Below, in pieces: positions 8,858 through 17,027 of a DNA stretch of 64,000 nt. Made by a program: the position numbers and the translations under genes. Within the stretch, counting starts at the first letter, position 1, and each line of letters starts with the position of its first letter. Source of the stretch: Pseudomonas paracarnis (GTDB lineage Bacteria; Pseudomonadota; Gammaproteobacteria; Pseudomonadales; Pseudomonadaceae). The stretch spans positions 248,001 to 312,000 of the forward strand of contig NZ_CAJFCN010000004.1 of assembly GCF_904063055.1 (NCBI RefSeq), read 5' to 3'. The notes beneath the pieces were generated by a model. That model worked only from the letters and a program-made list of their open reading frames with translations. It was not told the DNA's origin and made no database searches.

Positions 8858-9778
8858 ATGAGTTCCGGCGCAAAAGTCGTTTCGCACATCATCAAGGAGG
8901 TGACGCCCGGCGTTACCCCCGTAGGCACCTGGGACACGCTGCGCCTGACCGGCAACGCACTGACCCCAACGGTCAACACCGAGGTCAGCGACGAAATCAC
9001 CGATACCCGCCTGAGCCAAGGCTCGGTGGCCACCAGCATCGATATCGGCGGCGACCTGACGGCGGAGTTCTCGTTCGGCTCGTTCGACCAGCTGCTGGAA
9101 GCCGCCTTCTATGGCGTGTGGACCGCTGACGTGCTGCGTGTGGGCGATACACGCAACACCTTCAGCATCGCCAAGGGCTACAACGATGTCGGCGTATACG
9201 GCCTGTTCAAGGGTGCACACGTCTCTACCTTCGCCCTCGACATTCCGTCCGAAGGCAAGGTGACTGCCACGTTCAACATGGCCTGCCTCGACTACACCGA
9301 CGGCGAAGTGCCGATTGTGGTGTCGCCCAATGCCCCGACCACTACACCGTTCCTGTCGAACAACAACGTCGGCACGATCCTGGTCAATGGCCAGTCCCTG
9401 GAAGGCGTGGCCTGTGTATCGGCCATGACCATCGCCCTGGACAACAGCCTGCAAACCCAGCGCTGCCTGGGCTCTGAAAGCCTGGGGCCTGGCGCCCACA
9501 TCGCCACCGAGGCGGCGATCACCGGCAGCATCACCCTGGCCTGGTCCAAGCGTGCATGGCAGCTGTGGAAGAACACCTTCACCCGTACTCCCATCGCGGT
9601 GGTGTTCCCGATCACCGACGCCCTGGGCAACAAGTACACGTTCAACTTCCCAGCCGTGGAAGTGGATGGCGAGCTGCCCAATGGCGGCAAGCGCGACCTG
9701 ATCGAAGTCACGCTCAACTACACCGTTGCCAAGCTCAGCCCGACCATCACCCGTGAAGCGGCTGACCCAGCACCGTAA
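8858..9778 (+). CDS. Major tail tube protein
   Basis: The 306-residue beta-rich protein has the repeated motif of long-tailed phage tube proteins: an N-terminal VSHIIKEVTPGVTP, then TEVSDEITDTRLSQ, and GSFDQLLEAAFYG near residue 75. The second half forms the second tube-like beta domain (LVNGQSLEGV..FSKR type). It follows a terminator and has its own RBS (GATAGGAGA). Length agrees with tubes carrying an extra domain. Position between the tail terminator and the tail-assembly chaperone is canonical. Confidence 0.87.
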   Translation: MSSGAKVVSHIIKEVTPGVTPVGTWDTLRLTGNALTPTVNTEVSDEITDTRLSQGSVATSIDIGGDLTAEFSFGSFDQLLEAAFYGVWTADVLRVGDTRNTFSIAKGYNDVGVYGLFKGAHVSTFALDIPSEGKVTATFNMACLDYTDGEVPIVVSPNAPTTTPFLSNNNVGTILVNGQSLEGVACVSAMTIALDNSLQTQRCLGSESLGPGAHIATEAAITGSITLAWSKRAWQLWKNTFTRTPIAVVFPITDALGNKYTFNFPAVEVDGELPNGGKRDLIEVTLNYTVAKLSPTITREAADPAP

Positions 9779-9849
9779 ACCCTTTGACTGCCTCGGCTTG
9801 AACGCCGGCCGGGGTGGTCCTTTTATTGGCGTGGCGTTGAGGATTTATC

Positions 9850-10323
9850 ATGGCTTTGCAACTGACCAAGAAAGACCAGGCGGCCGCCGGCGCACGCTGG
9901 GTGGAATTCGACAAGGACACGAAGGTGCTGCTGGTCGGCATCGACAATTCGGAGTACCAGGTTGGCCTGGAGCGCATGCGGCGCCGCATTACTCGCAACG
10001 ACGCGCGCTTCGAGGAGGGCCAGGTTGGAGTTATCGCCGGCGAGCTGACCGAGCATCAGAACCACGCCATGCTGATGAGTCACTTCATCGTGAAGGATTG
10101 GTCGGGCGTGCTGGATGCCGAAGGCAACCCACTCAAGTACAGCCCGTCTGTTGCGGCAGAGCTGCTCGATAGCAATGTGGACTTCTTCCTATTTGTCCTG
10201 CGGCACAGCGCATCAGTGGCAACCGAAGCAGCCGAAGAGCTGGCTGATACCGTAAAAAAGCCGTCGCCCGCTTCGAGTGGGAAAAAGAGTGGGCAGTCGG
10301 CCAAGCCGAAAAGCGCAGCCTGA
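9850..10323 (+). CDS. Tail assembly chaperone, short form (lambda gpG-like)
   Basis: The 157-residue soluble protein lies between the tail tube and the tape measure genes. Its core (residues about 1-135) is mixed alpha/beta and contains NHAMLMSHFIVKDWSGV and SAAELLDSNVDFF-like segments typical of this chaperone group. The C-terminal end is low-complexity Lys/Ser/Pro, the usual signature of an out-of-frame extension below a frameshift site. With the longer fused form it coats the tape measure before tube polymerisation. Codon 136-137 (AAA AAG) forms the slippery site. Confidence 0.8.
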   Translation: MALQLTKKDQAAAGARWVEFDKDTKVLLVGIDNSEYQVGLERMRRRITRNDARFEEGQVGVIAGELTEHQNHAMLMSHFIVKDWSGVLDAEGNPLKYSPSVAAELLDSNVDFFLFVLRHSASVATEAAEELADTVKKPSPASSGKKSGQSAKPKSAA

Positions 10324-10583
10324 TCTATCAGCGCCTGGGCTTTGAACTTCCCGATGAGCCAGCGAACGACCCCATCACCGCCTACCTGTTGAGTGCCTTC
10401 CGCAGCATCACGCGCGGGCGGCGGTTCCTGGCCACCATGGCGGGTGCTTTCCCGCTTCCCCTATCGGCCAGGGAGATATCTGACTGGGTCGAATCGCACC
10501 CGGCGCCGATGACACGAGACGAGCTGGACGCTGTGATGTTTGCGTTGGATGCGGTGTGCCTGGCCGACGACAGCGATGACTGA
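9850..10583 (+). CDS. Tail assembly chaperone, frameshift fusion (gpGT-like)
   Basis: At A_AAA_AAG (10254-10260) a -1 shift leads into a second open frame that has no good start of its own and continues to 10583. The product would be about 244 residues: 137 from the first frame, then AVARFEWEKEWAVGQAEKRS and on to LADDSDD. The downstream frame is well formed and contains a YQRLGFELPDEP segment with normal GC codon use. Programmed -1 frameshifting at this gene position is conserved in lambda-type phages. The slip itself is inferred, not shown. Confidence 0.78.
10254..10260 (+). promoter_or_regulatory. Slippery heptamer A_AAA_AAG for -1 ribosomal frameshift
   Basis: The heptamer is in the correct phase relative to the chaperone start at 9850, with 10254 as the third base of a GTA codon. 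A_AAA_AAG is among the most efficient -1 slippery sequences in bacteria. GC-rich sequence follows within 10 nt and may form a stimulatory structure, but I did not fold it. Confidence 0.8.
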
Positions 10584-10620
10584 CAACCAACATGACGCGG
10601 CATGGCCGCAGGAGATAGCT

Positions 10621-10761
10621 ATGTTTTATATTGCTGAGACTGTCAGATCTGAAAATTTTGAAGATGGTGTTGCAGGCTGGGAGTTGGGGGCAGATGGCTC
10701 GATTCGATTTTTTGGATCATCGTCGAGCCATTTTCTCAACGCGGTTACAGGCTTTGATTAA
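10621..10761 (+). CDS. Tiny hypothetical protein (46 aa) in accessory insert
   Basis: The ATG at 10621 has a strong RBS (GCAGGAGATA) 5-12 nt upstream. The 46-residue product is acidic and aromatic (MFYIAETVRSENFEDG..WELGADGSIRFFGSS), with no membrane segment. Base composition is more AT-rich than the neighbouring structural genes. Its last 17 nt overlap tail-to-tail with the leftward gene that follows. Not recognised; it could be a small moron product. The strong RBS is the main reason to call it. Confidence 0.45.
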   Translation: MFYIAETVRSENFEDGVAGWELGADGSIRFFGSSSSHFLNAVTGFD

Positions 10762-10996
10762 TCCACTTCAGAGCCTGCTCTTGGTCATTGGCCAAGGCTT
10801 CTAGTGTCCTGCGGTACGATACGAGCGCTTCGGGCGTACTGATTGCTGCAGGCGGCTCCGAGATGAATTTCTGAGCGACTAACTTTAGTGCTTCGTTGTT
10901 GAACCCCGGCGACGCCTTCAATGCCAGAGCTATAGCTAGAATTGATTGTTGCAGTCCAATCTCATTAGGGGTTGCCAAACTTTCGTTTTTACTCAC
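10745..10996 (-). CDS. Small leftward accessory protein (83 aa)
   Basis: The 83-residue helical protein starts with GTG at 10996, preceded by a very strong RBS (CTGGAGGTCAAT). It is the only gene opposing the late operon before the prophage end. The sequence has two amphipathic helices (IGLQQSILAIALALKAS and YRRTLEALANDQEQALKWI) and no membrane anchor. An inward-facing gene inside a tail operon is the classic layout of a moron expressed from the prophage. Function unknown; immunity, exclusion or host modification are all possible. Confidence 0.6.
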   Translation of the reverse strand: MSKNESLATPNEIGLQQSILAIALALKASPGFNNEALKLVAQKFISEPPAAISTPEALVSYRRTLEALANDQEQALKWINQSL

Positions 10997-11195
10997 ATTG
11001 ACCTCCAGGTCATAAACGCGCCGATATTGGCGCTATCCCAGTCCTTGGGCTTGCAGGCGTAGGACTGGGGAATCCTTGCGTGTGGCAGGAGGCTACTACT
11101 GGCGAGTGGTCGGGCGTTACTGGGGATTCGTACAGGAAGCTTTGGTGCGACCATTGGATAGTGGTAGATTGCCGCTATCTACAGGGAGATGTCTG

Positions 11196-11627
11196 ATGAG
11201 GCTTTTAACCGCCGCGATCGCATGCTTGATTTTCTCGCCAGGCGTAATCGCCGCGCCAACGTTCTTACAGATGCTCGAGGGGTCTGCGGCTTATTGCAGC
11301 TTTAGAGGTTCTGAGGCGCTTCATGAGGCTAACAATTCTCTTAAAAAGCATGGTAAGGCAAGCGCTCAATATAGAGCAGCCGTGGCGGCGTCATTTCGAG
11401 TTTCTTCAAGCTGCATAGATGCCGAGGCGCCGAAGCTAAAGCCTCTCCTGCAACAAGAAATTGAAGTGCGACCAGTCTTGGCAGTAGCAATAAAAGACGC
11501 TTATGCATCTTGGCTTGGATACATGGAGTGGCTTCGCACGCCGCGCCCTGCAGGGGTCGAGAGCTTTGAAAAATATACATTCGAGTCAAAAGTGAACGTG
11601 CTTAAGGCTGAGATGGATTCCATTTAG
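11196..11627 (+). CDS. Secreted accessory protein with signal peptide (143 aa)
   Basis: The start at 11196 is chosen because GGGAG lies 7 nt upstream and the product then begins with a textbook signal peptide (MRLLTAAIACLIFSPGVIAA, cleavage after AA). The mature part of about 123 residues is helical with two cysteines (SAAYCSF and SSSCIDAEA), suggesting a periplasmic fold with one disulphide. It lies between the leftward small gene and a terminator, in an AT-richer insert splitting the tail chaperone from the tape measure. Not recognised. A periplasmic prophage protein could act in superinfection exclusion, but this is speculation. Confidence 0.65.
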   Translation: MRLLTAAIACLIFSPGVIAAPTFLQMLEGSAAYCSFRGSEALHEANNSLKKHGKASAQYRAAVAASFRVSSSCIDAEAPKLKPLLQQEIEVRPVLAVAIKDAYASWLGYMEWLRTPRPAGVESFEKYTFESKVNVLKAEMDSI

Positions 11628-11647
11628 CCAGACAATTTTTTTAATGA

Positions 11648-11669
11648 CCCGCAGCGAGCGGGTTTTTTT
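11648..11669 (+). terminator. Rho-independent terminator before the tape measure gene
   Basis: CCCGC (11648-11652), loop AGCGA, GCGGG (11658-11662) and seven T. TATGCCTGGAGAA follows, giving the RBS of the next gene. The same terminator-RBS cassette recurs before the lysozyme gene. Confidence 0.8.
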
Positions 11670-11686
11670 ATGCCTGGAGAAAAGTA

Positions 11687-14644
11687 ATGACTCAGACATC
11701 CCGCCTTGTTTTGGAGATCGATAGCCGGGATGCCGAACAAAAAGCGGCAGATACTCGCAAGGCTCTGGAAGCCCTCGAGGGCGCCGGCCTGCGGGTAAAG
11801 CCAGCCATGGACAAGGCTGGGAGTGGGATAGGTGGCGCAGGTAAAAGCGCTGAGGCGGCAGGTAAATCATTTTCCAGCCAACGCGAAGAGATTGATCAGT
11901 TGCTTGGTCGAATTGATCCGCTCAGCAAAAAGCTTGGAGAGCTTGACCGGCAAGAGCAAGAGCTTGCTCGACACCGCAAAGCAGGGACTATCGAACTTGA
12001 TACTTACACCGAGTATCAGCAGAAGATCGCCGCTACGCGTAACGATTTGAACAGGTTCAGCGATTCCTTGACCCGAACCGGAAATACCGCAAAGCAAACA
12101 GCGGCCGCCTTGAGAGGGGTGCCAGCCCAGTTTACCGACATTGCCGTATCCCTCCAGGGCGGCCAGGCTCCGCTAACGGTATTCCTGCAGCAAGGTGGTC
12201 AACTCAAGGATATGTTTGGCGGAGCAGGCCCAGCGGCAAAAGCTTTGGGTGGCTATATCCTTGGTCTAGTGAATCCGTTCACTGTCGCCGCTGCTGCCGT
12301 CGGTGTACTTGGGCTGGCCTACTACCAGGGCTCAAAGGAGCAGGACGCCTTTCGCCTGTCTCTGGTGTCCACCGGCAATGCCTCCGGCACTACTACCGGC
12401 GCACTTGCCGAGATGTCCAGGCGTATTGGCGATACCGTGGGCACCACTGGTCAGGCTGCATCGGCCCTGGCCCAATTGGCCGCTTCTGGAAAGATTGCCA
12501 GTTCAAGCTTCGAAGAGATCGCGATAGCCGCTATCTCTTGGGAGAAGGCCTCCGGCCAAGCTGTCGGCACGACAATTGCCGAGTTCAACAAGCTGGCTGA
12601 TGATCCGGTAAAGGCCGTCGCCGAGCTCAACGAAAAATACAACTTCCTCACTGCTTCCGTATATGAGCAGGTGCGCGCCGCTCAGGATCAGGGCGAAAAA
12701 GAAGCGGCGGCAGCTATTGCTCAAGAGGCGCTTGCCAAGGCGCTGGGCCAGCGCGCCGCGACGATCAAAGAAAATCTCGGAAGCCTTGAGAAGGCATGGC
12801 GTGATCTTGCGGGCGCCGCCAAAAGCGGTTGGGATGCAATTTTGGGGGTCGGCCGAGAGTCGAGCGCCGGGCCCGATCTGACCAAGCTGCGGCAGGAAAT
12901 CGCGTACAGGAAAAGCCTGCTTGATACTGGCTTTGAAGACGATGACACTCGCGAGCGCATAAAGGCTATCGAATCCGAGATTGCCGCGTATGAAAAAAAG
13001 AGCAAAGCGGAGCAAGATTCGGCAGCGGCGGCCGCCCATGCCGCACAGGTTCAGCGAGACGGTCAGATAGCCTACGAGAGCTTCCAAAAAAGCATTGAGC
13101 AAAACTTCACCAAGCGCCAGAAGATGAACAAGGCTCTCGAGGAGGACGAGAAGCGCATCAATGCCGCCCGAGCCGCCGGCTACATCATCAGTGAGCAGCA
13201 GGCCGCCGCATCGCAGAAGGCCATTCGCGATAACCCGATCTATAAAGAGTCGGCGCCGAAGAAGGAGAAGGCCTACCGCGAAGACGCCGGCATGAAGGCG
13301 CTGGACGCAGCACGCCAGACCCAGGCCGTCCTGCTCCAGCAGAACGCTTCGCTCAACGCCCAAGGCATCGCCACGGAGAAGGTCGGAACCCAGGCCCAGG
13401 CCCTGATCAAGTGGGAGCAGCAACTCGCCGACATCAAAGCCAAGAAGACGCTCACCGCCGATCAGAAGTCGCTGCTGGCCAGCCAGGATCTGATCACCGC
13501 CCAGCTCAAGAAAAACGTTGCGCTTGAGCGTGAGGCGCAGATCAGCCGGGATATTCAGCAGGCACAGAAGGACCAGGTGCAGCTGCTGACCCTCACTGGC
13601 CAGCTACGGGAGGCAAACAGCCTCAAGTCTTCGCTGGATGACGCAGCTCAAATGGCGGAGTACGAGCGCCAGGGCAACACCGAGGCGATGAAGCGGCTCG
13701 AAACCCTGATCAAGATTCGTGACGTCAATCTAAAGGCATCCCAGAAGCCTGGAACCATCGAGGGTGTTTCGCAGGCACCTCAGGTGACCGGCGTCGACGC
13801 CTCTGTGGGCGGTGCCTACAGCGAAATCCAGCGCCTCAACGAAGAGTCAGCGAAGGTTGACGCCTGGCGCACCATGGAGCTGGAAAAGCAGAAGGCCTAT
13901 CTCGACCTCAAGGCTATCAACGAGGAGACCTATGCCGAGCGCGTCAACAACATCAACCAGCAGGGCCGGGACAACCAGGCGAAGATCGAGCGCGCCAAGA
14001 ACTCGGCAGTACTGACGTCGAGCGCTGACTTCTTCGGCAACATGACCGCGCTCAGCCAGTCGGGAAACAAGAAGCTGGCTGCGGTAGGGAAGGCGGCGGC
14101 AATCGCGCAGGCCACCATTCAGGGGTATGTGGCAGTCCAGAATGCCCTTGCGGTTCAACCTTACCCGCTGGGCATGGCCCTGGCCGTCTCTGCTGGTGTT
14201 GCCGCTGCTGCCAACGTGGCAGCTATCGCCGGGATTGGGTTCTCTGGTGGCGGCTACACAGGGCCTGGTGGCGTTAACGAAGTCGCTGGCACCGTGCACA
14301 AGGGCGAGGTGGTCTGGAGCCAGAAGGATATCCAGCGCTACGGCGGTGTCGCCGCTGTCGAGGCCCTGCGCAATGGCAACGTTTCTGCGATTCCATCAGC
14401 GCCGTCGGCTCAGGGCGGCGGGACAATGTCATCTATGTCCAGCGCGCCGCCCCAAATTCACATCACAGTGAATGGGGATGGCTCGAGCGGGTCGGCCAAC
14501 GCGACGGCAGGCTACGAGCAGATGGGCCAGGCTGTCTTGGCCACCGTGCGGTCAGAGATGCCAAAGGTGGCCAGGGCCGTGATTCAGCAAGAGAAGGGGC
14601 AGAACGGCCTACTTGACCCAAGCAACCGGAGGAACGCGGCATGA
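11687..14644 (+). CDS. Tail tape measure protein
   Basis: The 985-residue protein is the longest helical product of the tail block. It begins with a tape-measure start (LVLEIDSRDAEQKAADTRKA), has long coiled-coil stretches (residues about 60-140 and 420-760), a QFTDIAVSLQGGQAPLTVFL-type segment near residue 150 and hydrophobic segments near residues 175-215 (GGYILGLVNPFTVAAAAVGV) and 820-860. This is the pattern of lambda gpH-like proteins that fix tail length and help DNA cross the cell envelope. It overlaps the next gene by 4 nt. Confidence 0.92.
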   Translation: MTQTSRLVLEIDSRDAEQKAADTRKALEALEGAGLRVKPAMDKAGSGIGGAGKSAEAAGKSFSSQREEIDQLLGRIDPLSKKLGELDRQEQELARHRKAGTIELDTYTEYQQKIAATRNDLNRFSDSLTRTGNTAKQTAAALRGVPAQFTDIAVSLQGGQAPLTVFLQQGGQLKDMFGGAGPAAKALGGYILGLVNPFTVAAAAVGVLGLAYYQGSKEQDAFRLSLVSTGNASGTTTGALAEMSRRIGDTVGTTGQAASALAQLAASGKIASSSFEEIAIAAISWEKASGQAVGTTIAEFNKLADDPVKAVAELNEKYNFLTASVYEQVRAAQDQGEKEAAAAIAQEALAKALGQRAATIKENLGSLEKAWRDLAGAAKSGWDAILGVGRESSAGPDLTKLRQEIAYRKSLLDTGFEDDDTRERIKAIESEIAAYEKKSKAEQDSAAAAAHAAQVQRDGQIAYESFQKSIEQNFTKRQKMNKALEEDEKRINAARAAGYIISEQQAAASQKAIRDNPIYKESAPKKEKAYREDAGMKALDAARQTQAVLLQQNASLNAQGIATEKVGTQAQALIKWEQQLADIKAKKTLTADQKSLLASQDLITAQLKKNVALEREAQISRDIQQAQKDQVQLLTLTGQLREANSLKSSLDDAAQMAEYERQGNTEAMKRLETLIKIRDVNLKASQKPGTIEGVSQAPQVTGVDASVGGAYSEIQRLNEESAKVDAWRTMELEKQKAYLDLKAINEETYAERVNNINQQGRDNQAKIERAKNSAVLTSSADFFGNMTALSQSGNKKLAAVGKAAAIAQATIQGYVAVQNALAVQPYPLGMALAVSAGVAAAANVAAIAGIGFSGGGYTGPGGVNEVAGTVHKGEVVWSQKDIQRYGGVAAVEALRNGNVSAIPSAPSAQGGGTMSSMSSAPPQIHITVNGDGSSGSANATAGYEQMGQAVLATVRSEMPKVARAVIQQEKGQNGLLDPSNRRNAA

Positions 14645-14979
14645 GTGAGTTATTCACGTGGTGCCCGGAAAAAGGCACGACCGGTGATGATGATACGGAC
14701 ATCCTCGTCTCTCAGTTTGGCAATGGTTACAGCCAGCGCCTGTCGGTAGGTATCAACAACATCTCCACCTCATGGCCCGTCACGTTCATGGGGAAGACTG
14801 ACTACATCGTCCCCATTCGCGACTTCTTTGTGAGGCACAAGGGCGTTACCCACTTCCTGTGGACGCCACCGTTGCACGAGCAGGGCGCTTTCGTCACGGA
14901 TGGCGGCTGGAGCCTGCAACCGCTCGGGGCTGGCGTATACATCCTTTCCACCAAATTCCAGCAGGTGTTTAACCCATGA
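14641..14979 (+). CDS. Minor tail protein, lambda gpM-like
   Basis: The 112-residue beta-rich protein contains SQFGNGYSQRLSVGIN, DFFVRHKGVTHFLWTPP and ends in STKFQQVFNP. All are typical of the phage minor tail protein (gpM) family found between tape measure and gpL genes. Its ATGA start overlaps the tape measure stop, and its own stop overlaps the gpL-like start. It would sit in the initiator complex at the tail tip. Confidence 0.87.
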   Translation: MSELFTWCPEKGTTGDDDTDILVSQFGNGYSQRLSVGINNISTSWPVTFMGKTDYIVPIRDFFVRHKGVTHFLWTPPLHEQGAFVTDGGWSLQPLGAGVYILSTKFQQVFNP

Positions 14980-15662
14980 TCACCTTGGACAACCAGAAGC
15001 TTGAGCCTGGGGCGCTTATCCAGTTGATCGAACTGGATGGCGAGGCTCGCGGCATGGGGATTTTGCGCTACCACGCGCACCAGCAGTCCACGCCGATCAT
15101 CTGGAAGGGTGACTCCTACGCCCCTCGGCCCTACCAGACCGGCGGCTTCGGTCGAAGCGTCGAGGGCAACAACTCGACGCCAGTGTTGAAGATAAGCAAC
15201 ATCGACGGAACCATCACCGCGCTGTGCCGGCAATTCCAGGGCATGAGCGGCGTCAAGCTGACAGTTCGCCAGACTTATGCCAAGTACCTGGATGCCGCGA
15301 ACTTTCCAGATGGGAACCCCACGGTCACACCAATGGAAACGGTCGACATCTCCTACATCAACCAGGTTACGAGCCTGCTGCGCGAAGAGGTGGTGTTTTC
15401 ATTGGCGCCGCCTACGGCAGTTAAAGGCCAGCGCCTGCCAGGCGGGCTCATCATGAACCGGTGCGAGTGGTGCCTGTGGGGTGAGTACCGCGGACCGGAC
15501 TGCAACTACACCGGCATCAAGATGTTTGACCTCGACGGCAACCCCGTAGACGACCCAGCGCTCGATCGCTGCGGTGGGCGCGTGAGCGATTGCGAAAAAC
15601 GCTTTGGCAAGGGGAACCCGTTGCCGATTGGGGCCACCCCTGGCGCCGCACTAATTGGATAG
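14976..15662 (+). CDS. Minor tail protein, lambda gpL-like (probable Fe-S site)
   Basis: The 228-residue protein has the gpL pattern: an N-terminal beta domain, then a C-terminal region with four cysteines (NRCEWCLWGEYRG, DCNYTG, DRCGGRVSDCEKRFG) that in lambda gpL ligate an iron-sulfur cluster. It joins the gpM-like protein to the central tip. The gene overlaps gpM-like by 4 nt and precedes the gpK-like gene by 7 nt. Confidence 0.88.
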   Translation: MITLDNQKLEPGALIQLIELDGEARGMGILRYHAHQQSTPIIWKGDSYAPRPYQTGGFGRSVEGNNSTPVLKISNIDGTITALCRQFQGMSGVKLTVRQTYAKYLDAANFPDGNPTVTPMETVDISYINQVTSLLREEVVFSLAPPTAVKGQRLPGGLIMNRCEWCLWGEYRGPDCNYTGIKMFDLDGNPVDDPALDRCGGRVSDCEKRFGKGNPLPIGATPGAALIG

Positions 15663-15669
15663 GTAGGCC

Positions 15670-16422
15670 ATGAACAAAGTGATGCTGAAACAAATCCAGG
15701 CTCACGCCGAGGCGGAATTTCCCAAAGAAAGCTGCGGCGTGGTGATCCGTGAGGAGGGGCGGCTGAAGTACGTTCCATGTCGGAACGATGCCAAAACACC
15801 GAGCGAGCACTTCATCATCAACCCTGAGGATAAGTGTTACGCGGAGGACAGAGGCGAGGTGACCATGATCATCCATAGCCACCCTGACGTACCGCCAGTG
15901 CCGAGCATGGCCGATCGGGTGAGCTGTGAATTGCACGAAAAACCCTGGGGCATCGTCAGCTGGCCATCCGGCGAGTACTTCGAGTTCAAGCCAGTGGGCT
16001 ATATGGCCCCCCTGGTTGGGCGAGACTTCGGTCATGGGTTGTTGGATTGCTACGCTCTGTGCCGAGATTATTACCTTCGCGAGCACGGAATCGAGCTGCC
16101 CAATTATCCGCGCAGGGACGGCTGGTGGAACGCCGGTGAAAGCCTCTACGAGAAGTACTACGGGGAGGCCGGCTTCTACCCCGTAGCCGAGCCGCGCAAA
16201 GGCGACATGATCGTCATGCAGATCAATGCAGACGCACCCAACCACGCAGGTATTTATCTGGGCGACGGCCTTCTCGCCAGCGAGCCAGACTTGCACCCGG
16301 CCCCAGGCACATTCCTGCATCACCGCTACAACAAGAAATCCACCCGCGACGTGTACGGCGGCATGTGGGCTGATTACACCGTGCTGATTCTTCGGCACCA
16401 GCGCGTTCCGGAGGCTGACTGA
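15670..16422 (+). CDS. Tail assembly protein, lambda gpK-like (JAMM peptidase plus NlpC/P60)
   Basis: The 250-residue protein has two enzyme-like domains. The N-terminal JAMM/MPN domain shows the ESCGVV glutamate and the zinc motif HSHPDVPPVPSMAD (residues about 60-74). The C-terminal NlpC/P60 domain shows the catalytic cysteine in LLDCYALCRDYY (near 123) and the histidine in NHAGIYLGDG (near 195). Such proteins are needed for tip assembly and may cut peptidoglycan locally during infection. Both catalytic sets look intact. It overlaps the gpI-like gene by 1 nt. Confidence 0.9.
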   Translation: MNKVMLKQIQAHAEAEFPKESCGVVIREEGRLKYVPCRNDAKTPSEHFIINPEDKCYAEDRGEVTMIIHSHPDVPPVPSMADRVSCELHEKPWGIVSWPSGEYFEFKPVGYMAPLVGRDFGHGLLDCYALCRDYYLREHGIELPNYPRRDGWWNAGESLYEKYYGEAGFYPVAEPRKGDMIVMQINADAPNHAGIYLGDGLLASEPDLHPAPGTFLHHRYNKKSTRDVYGGMWADYTVLILRHQRVPEAD

Positions 16423-17018
16423 TGGCAATGCGAACAAAGATCAGCCCTCAGCCACTGGTGGTGCTGGTGATGCTTTATGGAGTGCTGGGCGCCAGGTTCG
16501 GGCGAGTTCATCACTTGGCTGTTGCGTCTTGTGCTGAGGCGGTCCACGCCTTATGCGTGAAAATTCCAGGGTTCAAGCGGTTCCTGAGGCTCTCCGAAGA
16601 GCGCGGCCTGACTTACGCCGTTTTTCGAGGAAAGCAAAACCTTTCGGAAAACGAGGTCGCCATGCGCCAGGAAACGGTGGAGCCAATACGCATTGCCCCC
16701 ATCGTAATAGGCAGTAAGGGTGGCGGACTTTTCGCCACCATTGCAGGCCTGGCCCTAATCGTGATCGGTGCTTTCACTGGGCAGTACTACCTAGCCATTG
16801 CCGGTGCAGGGCTTATGCTCGGCGGTATCGCAATGAGCATGTCCCCATCACCCGTCGGCGTCCTGGACAAGGAGGGTGACGGCAACAAGCCCTCGTATGC
16901 CTTTGGCGGCGCGGTTACCACCACCGCCCAAGGCCGCTGTAAACCACTTCTGTATGGCGAGCGCGATATCGGCGGCGCCCTCATCTCGGCCGGTGTCTTC
17001 TCGGAAGACCAGCAGTAA
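16422..17018 (+). CDS. Tail assembly protein, lambda gpI-like
   Basis: The 198-residue protein has a ubiquitin-like N-terminal part (KISPQPLVVLVMLYGVLGARFGR..) and a glycine-rich hydrophobic pair near residues 98-140 (GLFATIAGLALIVIGAF, YYLAIAGAGLMLGGIAMSM), the hallmark of gpI proteins. The start of the C-terminal part (SYAFGGAVTTTAQGRCKPLLYG) is also typical. It works with gpK-like and gpL-like proteins to load the central fibre. The start overlaps the gpK-like stop. Confidence 0.88.
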   Translation: MAMRTKISPQPLVVLVMLYGVLGARFGRVHHLAVASCAEAVHALCVKIPGFKRFLRLSEERGLTYAVFRGKQNLSENEVAMRQETVEPIRIAPIVIGSKGGGLFATIAGLALIVIGAFTGQYYLAIAGAGLMLGGIAMSMSPSPVGVLDKEGDGNKPSYAFGGAVTTTAQGRCKPLLYGERDIGGALISAGVFSEDQQ

Positions 17019-17027
17019 GGAACGGAT

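Noticed and set aside
10745..10996. Treating the small leftward gene as noise
   Set aside because: It was nearly dismissed because it opposes the late operon, but it has a near-perfect RBS, a clean GTG start and a helical product, so it was kept as a gene.
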